Notes: a model not told the origin generated them from the letters alone. 64,000 nucleotides of DNA from Nonomuraea sediminis (GCF_018531495.1 NZ_JAHDTI010000004.1:248001-312000); one strand, 5' to 3'; shown: positions 30,293-38,458, counted from the first letter of the stretch. A program made the numbers and translations.

Positions 30293-31327
30293 ATGACCAC
30301 CAAGATGCGCAGCGAGATCGCTGAGCAGCCAGCGGCGCTGCGGGCGACCCTCGACTCGCTGCTCCCTAGGGTCGGCGAGGTGAAGGCGCTCGCGGGCGAG
30401 GCCCGGCAACTGCTGTTCATCGCGCGTGGCACTTCCGACAATGCCGCAGTCTACGGCCGCTACCTGGTGGAATCACACGCGGGCCGCCTGGCCGCGCTCG
30501 CGGCGCCCTCCATCGCCACCACCTACAAGCGCAAGCTCGACCTCGACGGCGTGCTGGCCGTGGCGATCTCCCAGTCGGGCAGGACCGAGGAGATCGTCGA
30601 GACGCTGGAGTGGGCGCGCGACTGCGGCGCCAAGACCGTGGGCGTCACCAACGGCGGACCCGACAGCCCGCTCGCGGCCGCCGCCGACCTGGCGCTGTGC
30701 ACGCTGGCCGGCGAGGAGAAGGCGGTTCCGGCGACCAAGACCTACACCACGCAGCTGGCCGCGCTCGCGGTGCTGGCCATCGGCCTGGGCGCCGACGTGG
30801 ACGAGAACGACCTGCAGCGCGTCCCCGACGCGGTCGAGCGGCTGATCGCCGAGCCCGGCGACCTCGAGGCCGTCGTCGAAGGCCTGGCAGACAAGCCCGG
30901 CGTCGTGGTCTCCGGCCGCGGCCTGGCCTTCTCCACCGCGCTCGAGACCGCGCTCAAGCTCAAGGAGGCCTGCTACCTGCACGCCATGGGCCTGTCCTAC
31001 GCCGACCTGCTGCACGGTCCGATCGCCGTGGTCGACGCCGACACCCCCGCGCTGCTGGTCGCCGCGGAGAACAGCCCCACGCTGCCCGGCACGGTCGCGC
31101 TGGCCGAGCGGGTGGTCGCCGCGGGCGCCGCGGCCTTCACGATCGGCGGCGGTACGGCTCTCGCCAAGGCGGGCACCGCCGCGCTGAACGGCCCCGACCT
31201 GCCCGAGTGGGTGGCGCCGATGGGCCTGATCGTGCCCGGCCAGCTGCTGACCGAGGCGCTGGCCAGGAGGCTGGGCATCGACCCCGACTCCCCGCGCGGC
31301 CTGAACAAGGTGACCCAGACGGACTGA
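30293..31327 (+). CDS. SIS-domain amino-sugar phosphate isomerase/deaminase
   Basis: Cytosolic protein of 344 residues with two SIS domains as in the isomerase half of GlmS but no glutaminase domain. Motifs include A-R-G-T-S-D-N-A, S-Q-S-G-R-T-E-E and L-K-L-K-E-A-C-Y-L-H-A. The likely reaction is conversion of glucosamine-6-phosphate to fructose-6-phosphate (NagB-II type), linking the PTS to glycolysis. First gene of the rightward arm. An AGGGGCGAG site precedes the ATG. Confidence 0.85.
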   Translation: MTTKMRSEIAEQPAALRATLDSLLPRVGEVKALAGEARQLLFIARGTSDNAAVYGRYLVESHAGRLAALAAPSIATTYKRKLDLDGVLAVAISQSGRTEEIVETLEWARDCGAKTVGVTNGGPDSPLAAAADLALCTLAGEEKAVPATKTYTTQLAALAVLAIGLGADVDENDLQRVPDAVERLIAEPGDLEAVVEGLADKPGVVVSGRGLAFSTALETALKLKEACYLHAMGLSYADLLHGPIAVVDADTPALLVAAENSPTLPGTVALAERVVAAGAAAFTIGGGTALAKAGTAALNGPDLPEWVAPMGLIVPGQLLTEALARRLGIDPDSPRGLNKVTQTD

Positions 31328-31411
31328 TAACGCTGAGTCGTTTAGCCTGGTCGGAGGGTATTTACCCTGGGAGCGAACCGGGCGGGCGACCGATTAGCAG
31401 GGAGGTCCATG

Positions 31412-31648
31412 ATGGCGGCGGATGCCAACGCGATCATCGCCGGCCTCGGTGGTGCCGACAACATCATCGAGATCGAGCCGTGCATCACCCGGCTGCGAAC
31501 CGAGGTGCACGACGCGTCCAAGGTCGATCAGGCCGCTCTCAAGGCGGCCGGGGCACACGGCGTGATGGCCGCGGGGAACGTGGTCCAGGTCGTCGTCGGG
31601 CCCGAGGCGGACACGATCGCCAGCGACATCGAGGACATCATCGGCTAG
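31412..31648 (+). CDS. PTS EIIB component, GlcNAc type
   Basis: Stand-alone phosphocarrier of 78 residues. The phosphorylated cysteine is Cys24 in E-P-C-I-T-R-L-R. It would take phosphate from EIIA and pass it to sugar bound to EIIC. Two ATGs are adjacent (31409, 31412); the second gives better spacing (6 bases) to GGAGG. Followed 11 bases later by EIIA. Confidence 0.92.
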   Translation: MAADANAIIAGLGGADNIIEIEPCITRLRTEVHDASKVDQAALKAAGAHGVMAAGNVVQVVVGPEADTIASDIEDIIG

Positions 31649-31659
31649 AGGGCGAGACC

Positions 31660-32106
31660 ATGACGACTGTTCTCGCCCCGGTTGAGGGGGCAGCTGTGGG
31701 GTTGGCCGCTGTGCCCGATCCGGTGTTCTCGGCGGGCATGGTGGGTCCGGGAACGGCGATCGATCCGATGAGGGGGCCCGGCAAGGCCGTAGCCCCCATA
31801 GCCGGAAAAATCATGAAACTGCATCCGCACGCGTACGTCATCGTGGGGGACGACGGCAAGGGCGTGCTGGTGCATCTGGGCATCGACACCGTCCAGCTCA
31901 AGGGGGAGGGGTTCCAGCTGCTGGCGGCGGAAGGCGACAGGGTCAGCGCCGGCCAGCCGGTGGTGGCCTGGGACCCGGCGGCGATCGAGGCGGGCGGCCG
32001 ATCACCGGTCTGCCCGGTGGTCGCCCTGGACGCCCTCGCCGGCGCGGTATCCGACGTCGTCGAGGGCGACGTGCATGTGGGGGACGAGCTTTTCCAGTGG
32101 GAATAG
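31660..32106 (+). CDS. crr: PTS EIIA component, glucose/Crr type
   Basis: Phosphocarrier of 148 residues. The phospho-His is His72 in V-L-V-H-L-G-I-D-T, and the partner His lies in H-P-H-A-Y-V-I near 55-57. It receives phosphate from HPr and donates to EIIB. Its TAG stop is in the same frame as the HAD gene that follows. Confidence 0.94.
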   Translation: MTTVLAPVEGAAVGLAAVPDPVFSAGMVGPGTAIDPMRGPGKAVAPIAGKIMKLHPHAYVIVGDDGKGVLVHLGIDTVQLKGEGFQLLAAEGDRVSAGQPVVAWDPAAIEAGGRSPVCPVVALDALAGAVSDVVEGDVHVGDELFQWE

Positions 32107-32163
32107 AGCCGGAGCGCAGGAGCTCGTCCGGAGAGAGCGAGGAACGAGCCAACGGAGGACGAA

Positions 32164-32829
32164 ACGGGCGCGACCATAGAATGCGCCCTGTTCGACTTGG
32201 ACGGGACGCTGATCAACACCGAGGCGCGGAGCATGGCCATGTGGCAGCTGCTGCTCGATGAGCACCACGTCGACGGGGACGTGCGTGCCTTCATGGGGCG
32301 CAGGGGCAGGGACGTGCTCCCCGGGCTGTTCCCAGGTCGCGACGTCGAGGAGCTGATCGTGGAGGCCTTCGCCTACCGCGACCACCCGGGGCTGCCCGAG
32401 ATCGTCCCCGTGCCGGGCGCCGCGGAGCTGGTCCGCAGGGTCGTCGCGTACGGCTCGCCGATCGGCCTGGTCACCTCGGCCGGGCACGCGTGGGCCGAGG
32501 AACTGCTCGGCAAGGTCGGAGTCCGCGGTCTGATCAAGGTGCTGGTGGCCGCCGAGGACGTCGACCAGGGCAAGCCCGATCCCCAGGGCTACCTGCTGGC
32601 CGCGCGCGAGCTGGGCGCCGACCCGGCCGACTGCGTGGTCTTCGAGGACTCCCCAGCGGGGATAGCCGCGGCCAAGGCCGCGGGCATGAGATGCGTCGGC
32701 GTGACCACCACCCACACCGGCCAGGAACTGGCCGGCGCCGACCTCGTGGTCGCCGATCTGACCCAGGTCGGCTGGCCACCGTTCGACAAGGGGTCCAGCT
32801 GGTCTGGACCGGTGAGCAAGGAGGAATGA
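32164..32829 (+). CDS. HAD hydrolase in the PTS operon, apparent ACG start
   Basis: HAD phosphatase/phosphoglucomutase-like protein of about 221 residues. Motif I is F-D-L-D-G-T-L, motif II V-T-S-A-G-H and the motif III/IV region V-V-F-E-D-S-P-A-G. No ATG, GTG, TTG or CTG exists between the EIIA stop and motif I. GGAGG at 32154-32158 points to ACG at 32164, 5 bases away. The next TTG (32197) would remove the nucleophile Asp. A sugar-phosphate substrate is likely from context. Confidence 0.8.
   Translation, partial: TGATIECALFDLDGTLINTEARSMAMWQLLLDEHHVDGDVRAFMGRRGRDVLPGLFPGRDVEELIVEAFAYRDHPGLPEIVPVPGAAELVRRVVAYGSPIGLVTSAGHAWAEELLGKVGVRGLIKVLVAAEDVDQGKPDPQGYLLAARELGADPADCVVFEDSPAGIAAAKAAGMRCVGVTTTHTGQELAGADLVVADLTQVGWPPFDKGSSWSGPVSKEE
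32799..32810. promoter_or_regulatory. dre-like site before ptsH
   Basis: CTGGTCTGGACC matches the DasR core CTGGTCTAGACC at 11 of 12 positions. It lies inside the end of the HAD gene, 18 bases before the ptsH start. ptsH is a known DasR target in Streptomyces. Confidence 0.55.
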
Positions 32830-33086
32830 TGGCACAGCGCAAGGCCACCGTGGCGGCGGAGGTCGGACTGCACGCTCGCCCCGCGGCGACATTCGTGCAG
32901 GCCGCCCAGAAGTCGCCGATCGACATCACGGTGGCGAAGCTCGGCGGCGACCCCGTCAACGCCAAGAGCATCCTGTCGGTGATGGGCCTGGACGTGCGAC
33001 AGGGCGAGATGATCGTGATCAACGCCGAGGGGGAGGGCGCGGACGAGATCCTCGACGCGCTGGCCGCGATAGCCGAGGCGCCATGA
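32829..33086 (+). CDS. ptsH: Phosphocarrier protein HPr
   Basis: General PTS phosphocarrier of 85 residues. Phospho-His is His15 in G-L-H-A-R-P-A. The Ser phosphorylation region K-S-I-L-S-V-M is also conserved. AAGGAGGA lies immediately upstream; ATG at 32829 is preferred over 32826 for spacing. Its stop overlaps the ptsI ATG by 4 bases. Confidence 0.96.
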   Translation: MAQRKATVAAEVGLHARPAATFVQAAQKSPIDITVAKLGGDPVNAKSILSVMGLDVRQGEMIVINAEGEGADEILDALAAIAEAP

Positions 33087-34756
33087 AGGGCGTCGGCGTC
33101 AGCCCTGGGATAGGCCACGGACCCGCCTACGTCCTGGCCACCGTGGTGCCCGAGCCTCCTGAGGGCCTCACCTACGACGGCGACGCCGATGACGAGAAGG
33201 CCCGCGCCCAGGCCGCGCTCCAGCAGGTGGCCGGGGCCCTGGAGTCCCGCGGCCACCAGGCGGGCGGCGAAGCCAGATCCATCCTCCAGGCGCAGGCGCT
33301 GATGGCCGCCGACCCCGGGCTGGCCGTGGGCGTCAAGTCCCTCATCGACCGCGGCGTCGCCGCGCCGCGCGCCATCTACGAGGCTTTCGAGAAGTACCGG
33401 GAGATGCTGATCGGGGCCGGCGGCTACCTGGGCGGGCGGGCCGCCGATCTGGACGACGTGCGCGACCGGGCCATCGCTCTGCTGACCGGGCAGCCGCTGC
33501 CCGGCGTGCCGTCCGAGGCGGCCGAGCCGTACGTGCTCGTCGCGCGCGACCTGGCGCCCGCCGACACGGCGGTGCTGTCGAAGGACGTGGTCGCCGCGTT
33601 CGTGACCGAGGAGGGCGGGCCGACCAGCCACACCGCGATCCTGGCCAGGGCGCTCGGCGTGCCCGCCGTCGTGGCCTGCCCGGGCGCGACCACGATCCCG
33701 CCCGGCGCCTCCGTGCTGGTCGACGGCACCAGCGGCGAGGTACGGCTGGCGCCGTCCGAGGACGACGTGGCCGAGGCCGAGCACGCGGCCTCCATCAGGC
33801 AGGCGGCCGTCGACGCCACCCGGGGCCCCGGGCGGACCCGCGACGGCTTCCCGGTGGCGCTGCTCGCCAACGTGGGCAGGCCCGCCGACCTGGACCCCGC
33901 GCTGGCCAACGGCGCTGAGGGCGTCGGGCTCTACCGGACCGAGCTCCTGTTCCTCGACAGGGCCGAGGCGCCCTCGCTGGAGGAGCAGGAGGCGGCCTAC
34001 CGCGCCGTGCTCGAGTCGTTCCCCGGCGGCAAGGTGGTCGTGCGGACGCTGGACGCCGGGGCCGACAAGCCGCTGCGGTTCCTGCCCGCGTCCGGCGGGG
34101 AGCCGAACCCGGCGCTGGGCGAGCGCGGGCTGCGGCTCTTCCGGGCCTTCCCCGACGTGATGGCCTCGCAGCTGGCCGCGCTGGCCGCCGCCGTCGTGGG
34201 GACCGAGGCGGAGCTGCAGGTCATGGCGCCGATGGTGGCCACGGCCGAGGAGGCCAGGTGGTTCGTCAACGCCTGCCGTACGGCGGGGCTGGACAGCGCG
34301 GGCGTGATGATCGAGATCCCGGCGGCGGCGCTGCGGGCCGAGAGCCTGGTGACCGTGGCCGACTTCGTCTCGATCGGCACCAACGACCTCGCCCAGTACA
34401 CCTTCGCCGCCGACCGGCAGCTCGGGGCGCTGACCGCGCTGCAGGACCCGTGGCAGCCCGTGCTGCTCGACCTGGTCGCGGGGACGGCCACCGCCGCCTC
34501 CGACAACGGCAAGCCGTGCGGGGTGTGCGGCGAGGCCGCGGCCGATCCCGAACTGGCCTGCGTGCTGGTCGGGCTCGGCGTCACGTCGCTGTCGATGAAC
34601 GCTCACGCGCTGCCTGCCGTACGGGCCGCGCTGGCGGCCAGCACGCTGGGGGACTGCCAGCTCGCCGCGCAGGCCGCGCGGGCGGCCACCACGGCCGCGC
34701 ACGCGCGCGCGGCGGCCCGCGCCTACCTGCCGGGGCTCGCCGATCTCGGGCTGTAG
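33083..34756 (+). CDS. ptsI: PTS Enzyme I
   Basis: Phosphoenolpyruvate-protein phosphotransferase of 557 residues. Phospho-His is in G-G-P-T-S-H-T-A-I-L-A-R. The PEP site has G-L-Y-R-T-E-L-L-F, and the catalytic Cys is in G-V-C-G-E-A-A-A-D-P. It starts the phosphate relay to HPr, EIIA, EIIB and sugar. Overlaps ptsH by 4 bases. Confidence 0.97.
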   Translation: MKGVGVSPGIGHGPAYVLATVVPEPPEGLTYDGDADDEKARAQAALQQVAGALESRGHQAGGEARSILQAQALMAADPGLAVGVKSLIDRGVAAPRAIYEAFEKYREMLIGAGGYLGGRAADLDDVRDRAIALLTGQPLPGVPSEAAEPYVLVARDLAPADTAVLSKDVVAAFVTEEGGPTSHTAILARALGVPAVVACPGATTIPPGASVLVDGTSGEVRLAPSEDDVAEAEHAASIRQAAVDATRGPGRTRDGFPVALLANVGRPADLDPALANGAEGVGLYRTELLFLDRAEAPSLEEQEAAYRAVLESFPGGKVVVRTLDAGADKPLRFLPASGGEPNPALGERGLRLFRAFPDVMASQLAALAAAVVGTEAELQVMAPMVATAEEARWFVNACRTAGLDSAGVMIEIPAAALRAESLVTVADFVSIGTNDLAQYTFAADRQLGALTALQDPWQPVLLDLVAGTATAASDNGKPCGVCGEAAADPELACVLVGLGVTSLSMNAHALPAVRAALAASTLGDCQLAAQAARAATTAAHARAAARAYLPGLADLGL

Positions 34757-34806
34757 GCCGACGCTTCGGGAGCGGAGCACGGCCGCACGCGGATACGGTT
34801 GAGTGC

Positions 34807-36090
34807 ATGGTGCGACGGATCGGAGCCGCGGGACTGCTGGTGATCGCCCTCACGGCCTGCGCCGTGGGCGAGAAGGCCGCGGCGGGCTCCACCGCGCCCG
34901 CCCCTGATCCCACCACGCCCGCCCCCACCACGCCCGCGCCGGCTCAGCGAGCCGAGCAGGCAGACCAGGTCGGCGCGGTGCTCGCGCGGATGAGCCTGGA
35001 GGAGAAGGTCGGGCAGCTGTTCATGCCCGTGCTGTACGGCACGGCCGCCGACACCGTCTCGGGCGAGAACCAGGCCAGGTACGGCGCGGCCACCCCGGCC
35101 AAGGTGATCGCCAGGTACCACCTCGGCGGCGTGATCCTCTTTCCGCAGAACATCAAGAGCATCGGCCAGGTCGTCCAGCTCACCAACGGACTCCAGCACG
35201 CCTCCAAGGGCGTGCCGCTGATCATCGGCACCGACCAGGAGAACGGCCTGGTGTCGCGGATGTCGGCGCTGATGACCGACTTCCCCGGCGCCTCCAGGAT
35301 CAAGGGCCCGGCCGACGCGCGCGCCGTGGCCAGGGCCACCGGCGAGGAACTGCGGGCGCTCGGGGTGAACCTGGACTTCGCCCCCGTCGCGGACGTGAAC
35401 ATCAACCCGCGCAACCCGGTCATCGGCCCCCGCGCCTACGGCAAGGACCCCCGCCGCGTGGCCACGATGGTCTCGGCGGCCGTGAAGGGCTTCCGCGACT
35501 CGGGCGTGGCGGCCACCGCCAAGCACTTCCCCGGCCACGGTGACACCAACGTCGACAGCCACACGGGCCTGCCGGTGATCAAGCACACCAGGGCGCAGTG
35601 GGAGCGCATCGACGCGCCGCCGTTCAAGGCCGCCATCGCCGCCGGGGTCGACGCGGTGATGAGCGCGCACATCGTCTTCCCCAAACTCGACCCGTCAGGA
35701 GACCCGGCCACGCTGTCCAAGCCGCTGCTGACCGGGCTGCTGCGCGGCACGCTGGGCTTCAAGGGCGTGATCTCGACGGACGCGCTCAACATGGAGGGCG
35801 TGCGCAAGAAGTACGGCGACGGGGAGGTGGCGGTGCGTGCGGTGCAGGCAGGGGCCGACCTGCTGCTCATGCCGAACGACTTCCCCAAGGCCTACAGCGC
35901 GGTGCTCGCCGCGGTGAAGTCGGGCAGGATCACCCGGCAGCGGCTGGACGAGTCCGTCACCCGGCTGCTCACGCTGAAGAAGAACCGGGGGTTCCTTACG
36001 CAGGCGCCGGTGGCCTCCGCCGCGCAGGCGGCCAAGGTGCTGCGCTCGGCCGAGCATCGTAAGCTGGCCGCCAGCGCAGAATCGCGGTGA
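34807..36090 (+). CDS. GH3 family lipoprotein, N-acetylglucosaminidase-like
   Basis: Exported glycosidase of 427 residues. The signal peptide ends in lipobox L-T-A-C near residue 18, followed by a Pro/Thr linker. GH3 motifs include K-H-F-P-G-H-G-D-T-N-V-D-S-H (the His/Asp dyad typical of NagZ) and the nucleophile region V-I-S-T-D-A-L. It probably trims GlcNAc from chitin or muropeptides outside the cell, feeding the adjacent PTS. A TACGGT -10-like box 7 bases before the ATG suggests a leaderless transcript. Confidence 0.9.
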   Translation: MVRRIGAAGLLVIALTACAVGEKAAAGSTAPAPDPTTPAPTTPAPAQRAEQADQVGAVLARMSLEEKVGQLFMPVLYGTAADTVSGENQARYGAATPAKVIARYHLGGVILFPQNIKSIGQVVQLTNGLQHASKGVPLIIGTDQENGLVSRMSALMTDFPGASRIKGPADARAVARATGEELRALGVNLDFAPVADVNINPRNPVIGPRAYGKDPRRVATMVSAAVKGFRDSGVAATAKHFPGHGDTNVDSHTGLPVIKHTRAQWERIDAPPFKAAIAAGVDAVMSAHIVFPKLDPSGDPATLSKPLLTGLLRGTLGFKGVISTDALNMEGVRKKYGDGEVAVRAVQAGADLLLMPNDFPKAYSAVLAAVKSGRITRQRLDESVTRLLTLKKNRGFLTQAPVASAAQAAKVLRSAEHRKLAASAESR

Positions 36091-36102
36091 CAGGAGGCGT
36101 CC

Positions 36103-36747
36103 GTGGTCAGTGGTGTGCTGATCGACTGGGGCGGGGTGCTCACGACCGGCCTGTCCGAGTCGATCACCAAGTGGATCGAGGCCGACAGGATCGACGACGT
36201 CCACTACCGGAGTGTGATGGGCGAGCTCGTCTCGCAGGCCTACGGCGACAACCAGGAGAATCTGGTTCACGCCCTGGAGCGCGGCGAGATCGACGGTGCC
36301 GTCTTCGAGCGTGATCTGGCTGTCCGGCTGCGCACCCTGGACGGGGTGCCGCCGGTGGCGGAGGGGCTGCTGGCGCGCATGTTCGCCGGGTTCGAACCCG
36401 TCACGCCCATGTACGACATGCTGCGCGTCGTACGGAAAAATGGCGTCAAAACGTGCTTGCTCTCTAACTCATGGTCGAACACCTACCCGCGCGACCTCTT
36501 CGACGGGCTCTTCGACGCGGTGGTGATCTCGGCCGAGGTGGGCATGCGCAAGCCCGAGCCGGGCATCTACCGGCACGCGCTCGAGCTCGTGGCGCTGCCG
36601 GGCGAGGAATGCGTGTTCATCGACGACCTCGAGGCCAACATCGTGGCCGCGCGTGCCCTGGGCATCACCGGCATCCACCACCGCGATCCTGACACGACTC
36701 TCGCGGAACTCGAGTCTCTCCTCCGTCTCCCGTTGCGGCGGGCATGA
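36103..36747 (+). CDS. HAD family hydrolase
   Basis: Protein of 214 residues resembling haloacid-dehalogenase-like phosphatases. Motif I is L-I-D-W-G-G-V-L, motif II S-N-S-W and motif IV F-I-D-D-L-E-A-N. The GTG start is placed 5 bases after AGGAGG, just behind the GH3 stop, so it may be co-transcribed. Substrate unknown. Confidence 0.88.
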   Translation: MVSGVLIDWGGVLTTGLSESITKWIEADRIDDVHYRSVMGELVSQAYGDNQENLVHALERGEIDGAVFERDLAVRLRTLDGVPPVAEGLLARMFAGFEPVTPMYDMLRVVRKNGVKTCLLSNSWSNTYPRDLFDGLFDAVVISAEVGMRKPEPGIYRHALELVALPGEECVFIDDLEANIVAARALGITGIHHRDPDTTLAELESLLRLPLRRA

Positions 36748-36778
36748 TAGAGCTCTTGCATCTGGTGAAAGGTTTCTG

Positions 36779-37279
36779 ATGCGCGTCTATCTGCCGTGCA
36801 CGCTGCCCGCGCTGACCCGAGCGGTCGAGAAGGGCGAGCTGGGCCCGGCCCCCTTGACCGGCTTCGCGGTGACGCCCGCGCTGACGGAGTGGTACGCCTC
36901 GGGTGACACCGAGGAACTGGAGTACGTGGCGCTCACCGAGGCGGCCCGCGCCTCGCTGCGCATGCTGGCGGCCGACAAGTCCGACGGCCTGGAGATCGCG
37001 CCGCGGCGCGTGGTCGTGGCCGCCGAGGTGCCCGACGTGGTCATGGGCGCCGACCTGGAGGAGAAGGCCAGGGTACGGTTGCCAGACGCGGTGCCGCTGG
37101 CCAAGGTCGCCGCGGTGCACGTCGACGACCCGTCGGCGGCGTCCGACATCTCGGCCGCGATCGAGGCCCTGCCGGCCTCCGACGCGGGCGACGACGACGC
37201 CCGCTTCACGGTCGACGGCGCCGAGGCTCACGAGCTGATGTGGTACGCCACCCAGGAGATCCCGGACCTGCTCGCTTGA
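36779..37279 (+). CDS. Conserved actinobacterial protein (DUF6912-like)
   Basis: Cytosolic protein of 166 residues starting M-R-V-Y-L-P. No enzyme motif is recognised. It resembles a conserved actinobacterial family I believe is DUF6912, usually found near HAD genes. AAAGG lies 7 bases before the ATG. It lies between two HAD genes. Function unknown. Confidence 0.7.
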   Translation: MRVYLPCTLPALTRAVEKGELGPAPLTGFAVTPALTEWYASGDTEELEYVALTEAARASLRMLAADKSDGLEIAPRRVVVAAEVPDVVMGADLEEKARVRLPDAVPLAKVAAVHVDDPSAASDISAAIEALPASDAGDDDARFTVDGAEAHELMWYATQEIPDLLA

Positions 37280-37286
37280 CCCAGAT

Positions 37287-37315
37287 TTGACTATTCCCTG
37301 ACAAATCGGCATAAA
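37287..37315 (+). promoter_or_regulatory. Promoter TTGACT-17-CATAAA
   Basis: A good -35 (TTGACT), a 17-base spacer and an AT-rich -10 follow the DUF6912-like stop. Transcription would start near 37322, about 158 bases before the next gene. Confidence 0.6.
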
Positions 37316-37321
37316 CTCCTG

Positions 37322-37440
37322 TGGTGCTCGTGAGGCCGTTGGGCTTCACGGGTCGCATGTTCGATGAGCTGTGAGCTTCCGGCCGGCGCGGGCCGGTTGC
37401 TCTTCCTCGCCCTGGAGTCGTGCCGCGGCTCCAGGGCGTT
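37322..37440 (+). ncRNA. Candidate small RNA or structured leader
   Basis: Three successive hairpins: GTGAGGCC/GGCTTCAC (37330-37349, one G-U pair), CCGGCC/GGCCGG (37379-37396) and a perfect 10-bp CGCCCTGGAG/CTCCAGGGCG (37408-37438) that looks like a terminator without a T tract. A separate -10 box for the next gene lies downstream at 37465, so this could be an independent sRNA. Confidence 0.45.
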
Positions 37441-37464
37441 CATCGCAATGTCAGAGCCGGCGGC

Positions 37465-37470
37465 TAGGCT
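37465..37470 (+). promoter_or_regulatory. -10 box TAGGCT before a leaderless HAD gene
   Basis: TAGGCT lies 9 bases before the ATG at 37480 and there is no Shine-Dalgarno sequence between them. A leaderless transcript is implied. Confidence 0.45.
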
Positions 37471-37479
37471 GGGGCCGAC

Positions 37480-38106
37480 ATGACGAAGCACATCATCTGG
37501 GATTGGAACGGCACGCTCTTCCACGACATCGACGCCGTGGTCGGAGCCACCAACGTGGTCTTCAAGCCCTACGAACTGCCCGAGCTGACCGTCGACGACT
37601 TCCGCGCGGTCTACACGCGGCCCATCTGGGTGGCCTACGAGCGCCTGCTCGGCCGCCCGCTCGAGGACGGCGAGTGGGAGCGGCTCGACGTCGGCTTCCA
37701 CGACAACTACTTCCGCCTCATGGCCACCTGCGGCCTGGCCGCCGACGCCCTCGCGACGCTGCAGGCCTGGACGGGCACGCAGTCGCTGTGCTCGATGGCG
37801 CCGCACACCCACCTGGTGCCGCTGGTGGAGTCCTTCGGCATCGACGGCCACTTCCTGCGGGTCGACGGGCTGCGCGGCTCGACGGGCGGCGAGAAGGCGG
37901 TCCACATGCTGGCCCACATCGAGGCGCTCGGCGCGGAGCCCGGCGACGTCCTCATCATCGGCGACAGCGTCGACGACGGCCTCGCGGCCCGCCACGTCGG
38001 CGCCCGCGCGGTGCTCTACACGGGCGGCATGACGACCAGGGCCGAGCTCGAATCCACCGGCCTCCCCGTCGTCGACACCCTCACGGACGCCCTCGCCCAC
38101 GCGTGA
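37480..38106 (+). CDS. HAD family hydrolase, phosphoglycolate-phosphatase-like
   Basis: Protein of 208 residues. Motif I is I-W-D-W-N-G-T-L with the nucleophile Asp present and the usual second Asp replaced by Asn, a variant seen in some HAD phosphatases. Motif IV I-I-G-D-S-V-D-D is intact. Probably a small-molecule phosphatase. Confidence 0.88.
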   Translation: MTKHIIWDWNGTLFHDIDAVVGATNVVFKPYELPELTVDDFRAVYTRPIWVAYERLLGRPLEDGEWERLDVGFHDNYFRLMATCGLAADALATLQAWTGTQSLCSMAPHTHLVPLVESFGIDGHFLRVDGLRGSTGGEKAVHMLAHIEALGAEPGDVLIIGDSVDDGLAARHVGARAVLYTGGMTTRAELESTGLPVVDTLTDALAHA

Positions 38107-38192
38107 CCGCGCCTTCCCGCCGCCCGCGCGGCCGCTCTCTTGGTTTCGCGCGGTGGCCTTCTTGAGGTTCTACGGGGAGCTTTCTTGAGGCT

Positions 38193-38458
38193 GTACGGCG
38201 AGCCGCCGCCCCCGCCGCCCGCCGTACGTGGCCGGGCTCTGTCCAGGGAGACGCTCCTCCGGTGATGCGTGGCAGGCCGCCGTTACGCCACGCGCATTCC
38301 CGCCTACCCCGGTCCCGCGTCGCCCGCCGTACGCCCGTCCCCAGAGCGCTCGCCGTACGTCGGTCCTGGGGTGCTCGCCGTACGCCCGTTCCCAGAGGGC
38401 TCGCCGTACGTCGGTTCCCAGGGTGCTCGCCGTAGGTCGGTCCCGCGTCGCTCGCCGG
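38193..38458 (+). repeat. Dispersed repeat element, copy 1 (complete)
   Basis: The 470-base gap between the HAD and TetR genes is mostly this element. Leader 38193-38234 has inverted repeat GTACGGCG/CGCCGTAC. The core is 38235-38324 (90 bases). The tail 38325-38458 has five tandem units of 25-26 bases beginning CGCCGTACG (one variant CGCCGTAGG). The core contains GCGTGGC/GCCACGC, a possible hairpin. The rest of the gap shows no gene. Confidence 0.9.

Noticed and set aside
32197..32829. TTG 32197 as the start of the PTS-linked HAD gene
   Set aside because: It begins after the first Asp of F-D-L-D-G-T, which would delete the catalytic nucleophile, and no ribosome site is at the right distance.
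36388..36399. tRNA T-loop-like GGGTTCGAACCC
   Set aside because: It lies inside the HAD gene (F-A-G-F-E-P-V) and no cloverleaf can be built around it.
38325..38458. CRISPR array
   Set aside because: Units are contiguous with no unique spacers, the conserved part is only 9-10 bases, and no cas gene is present.
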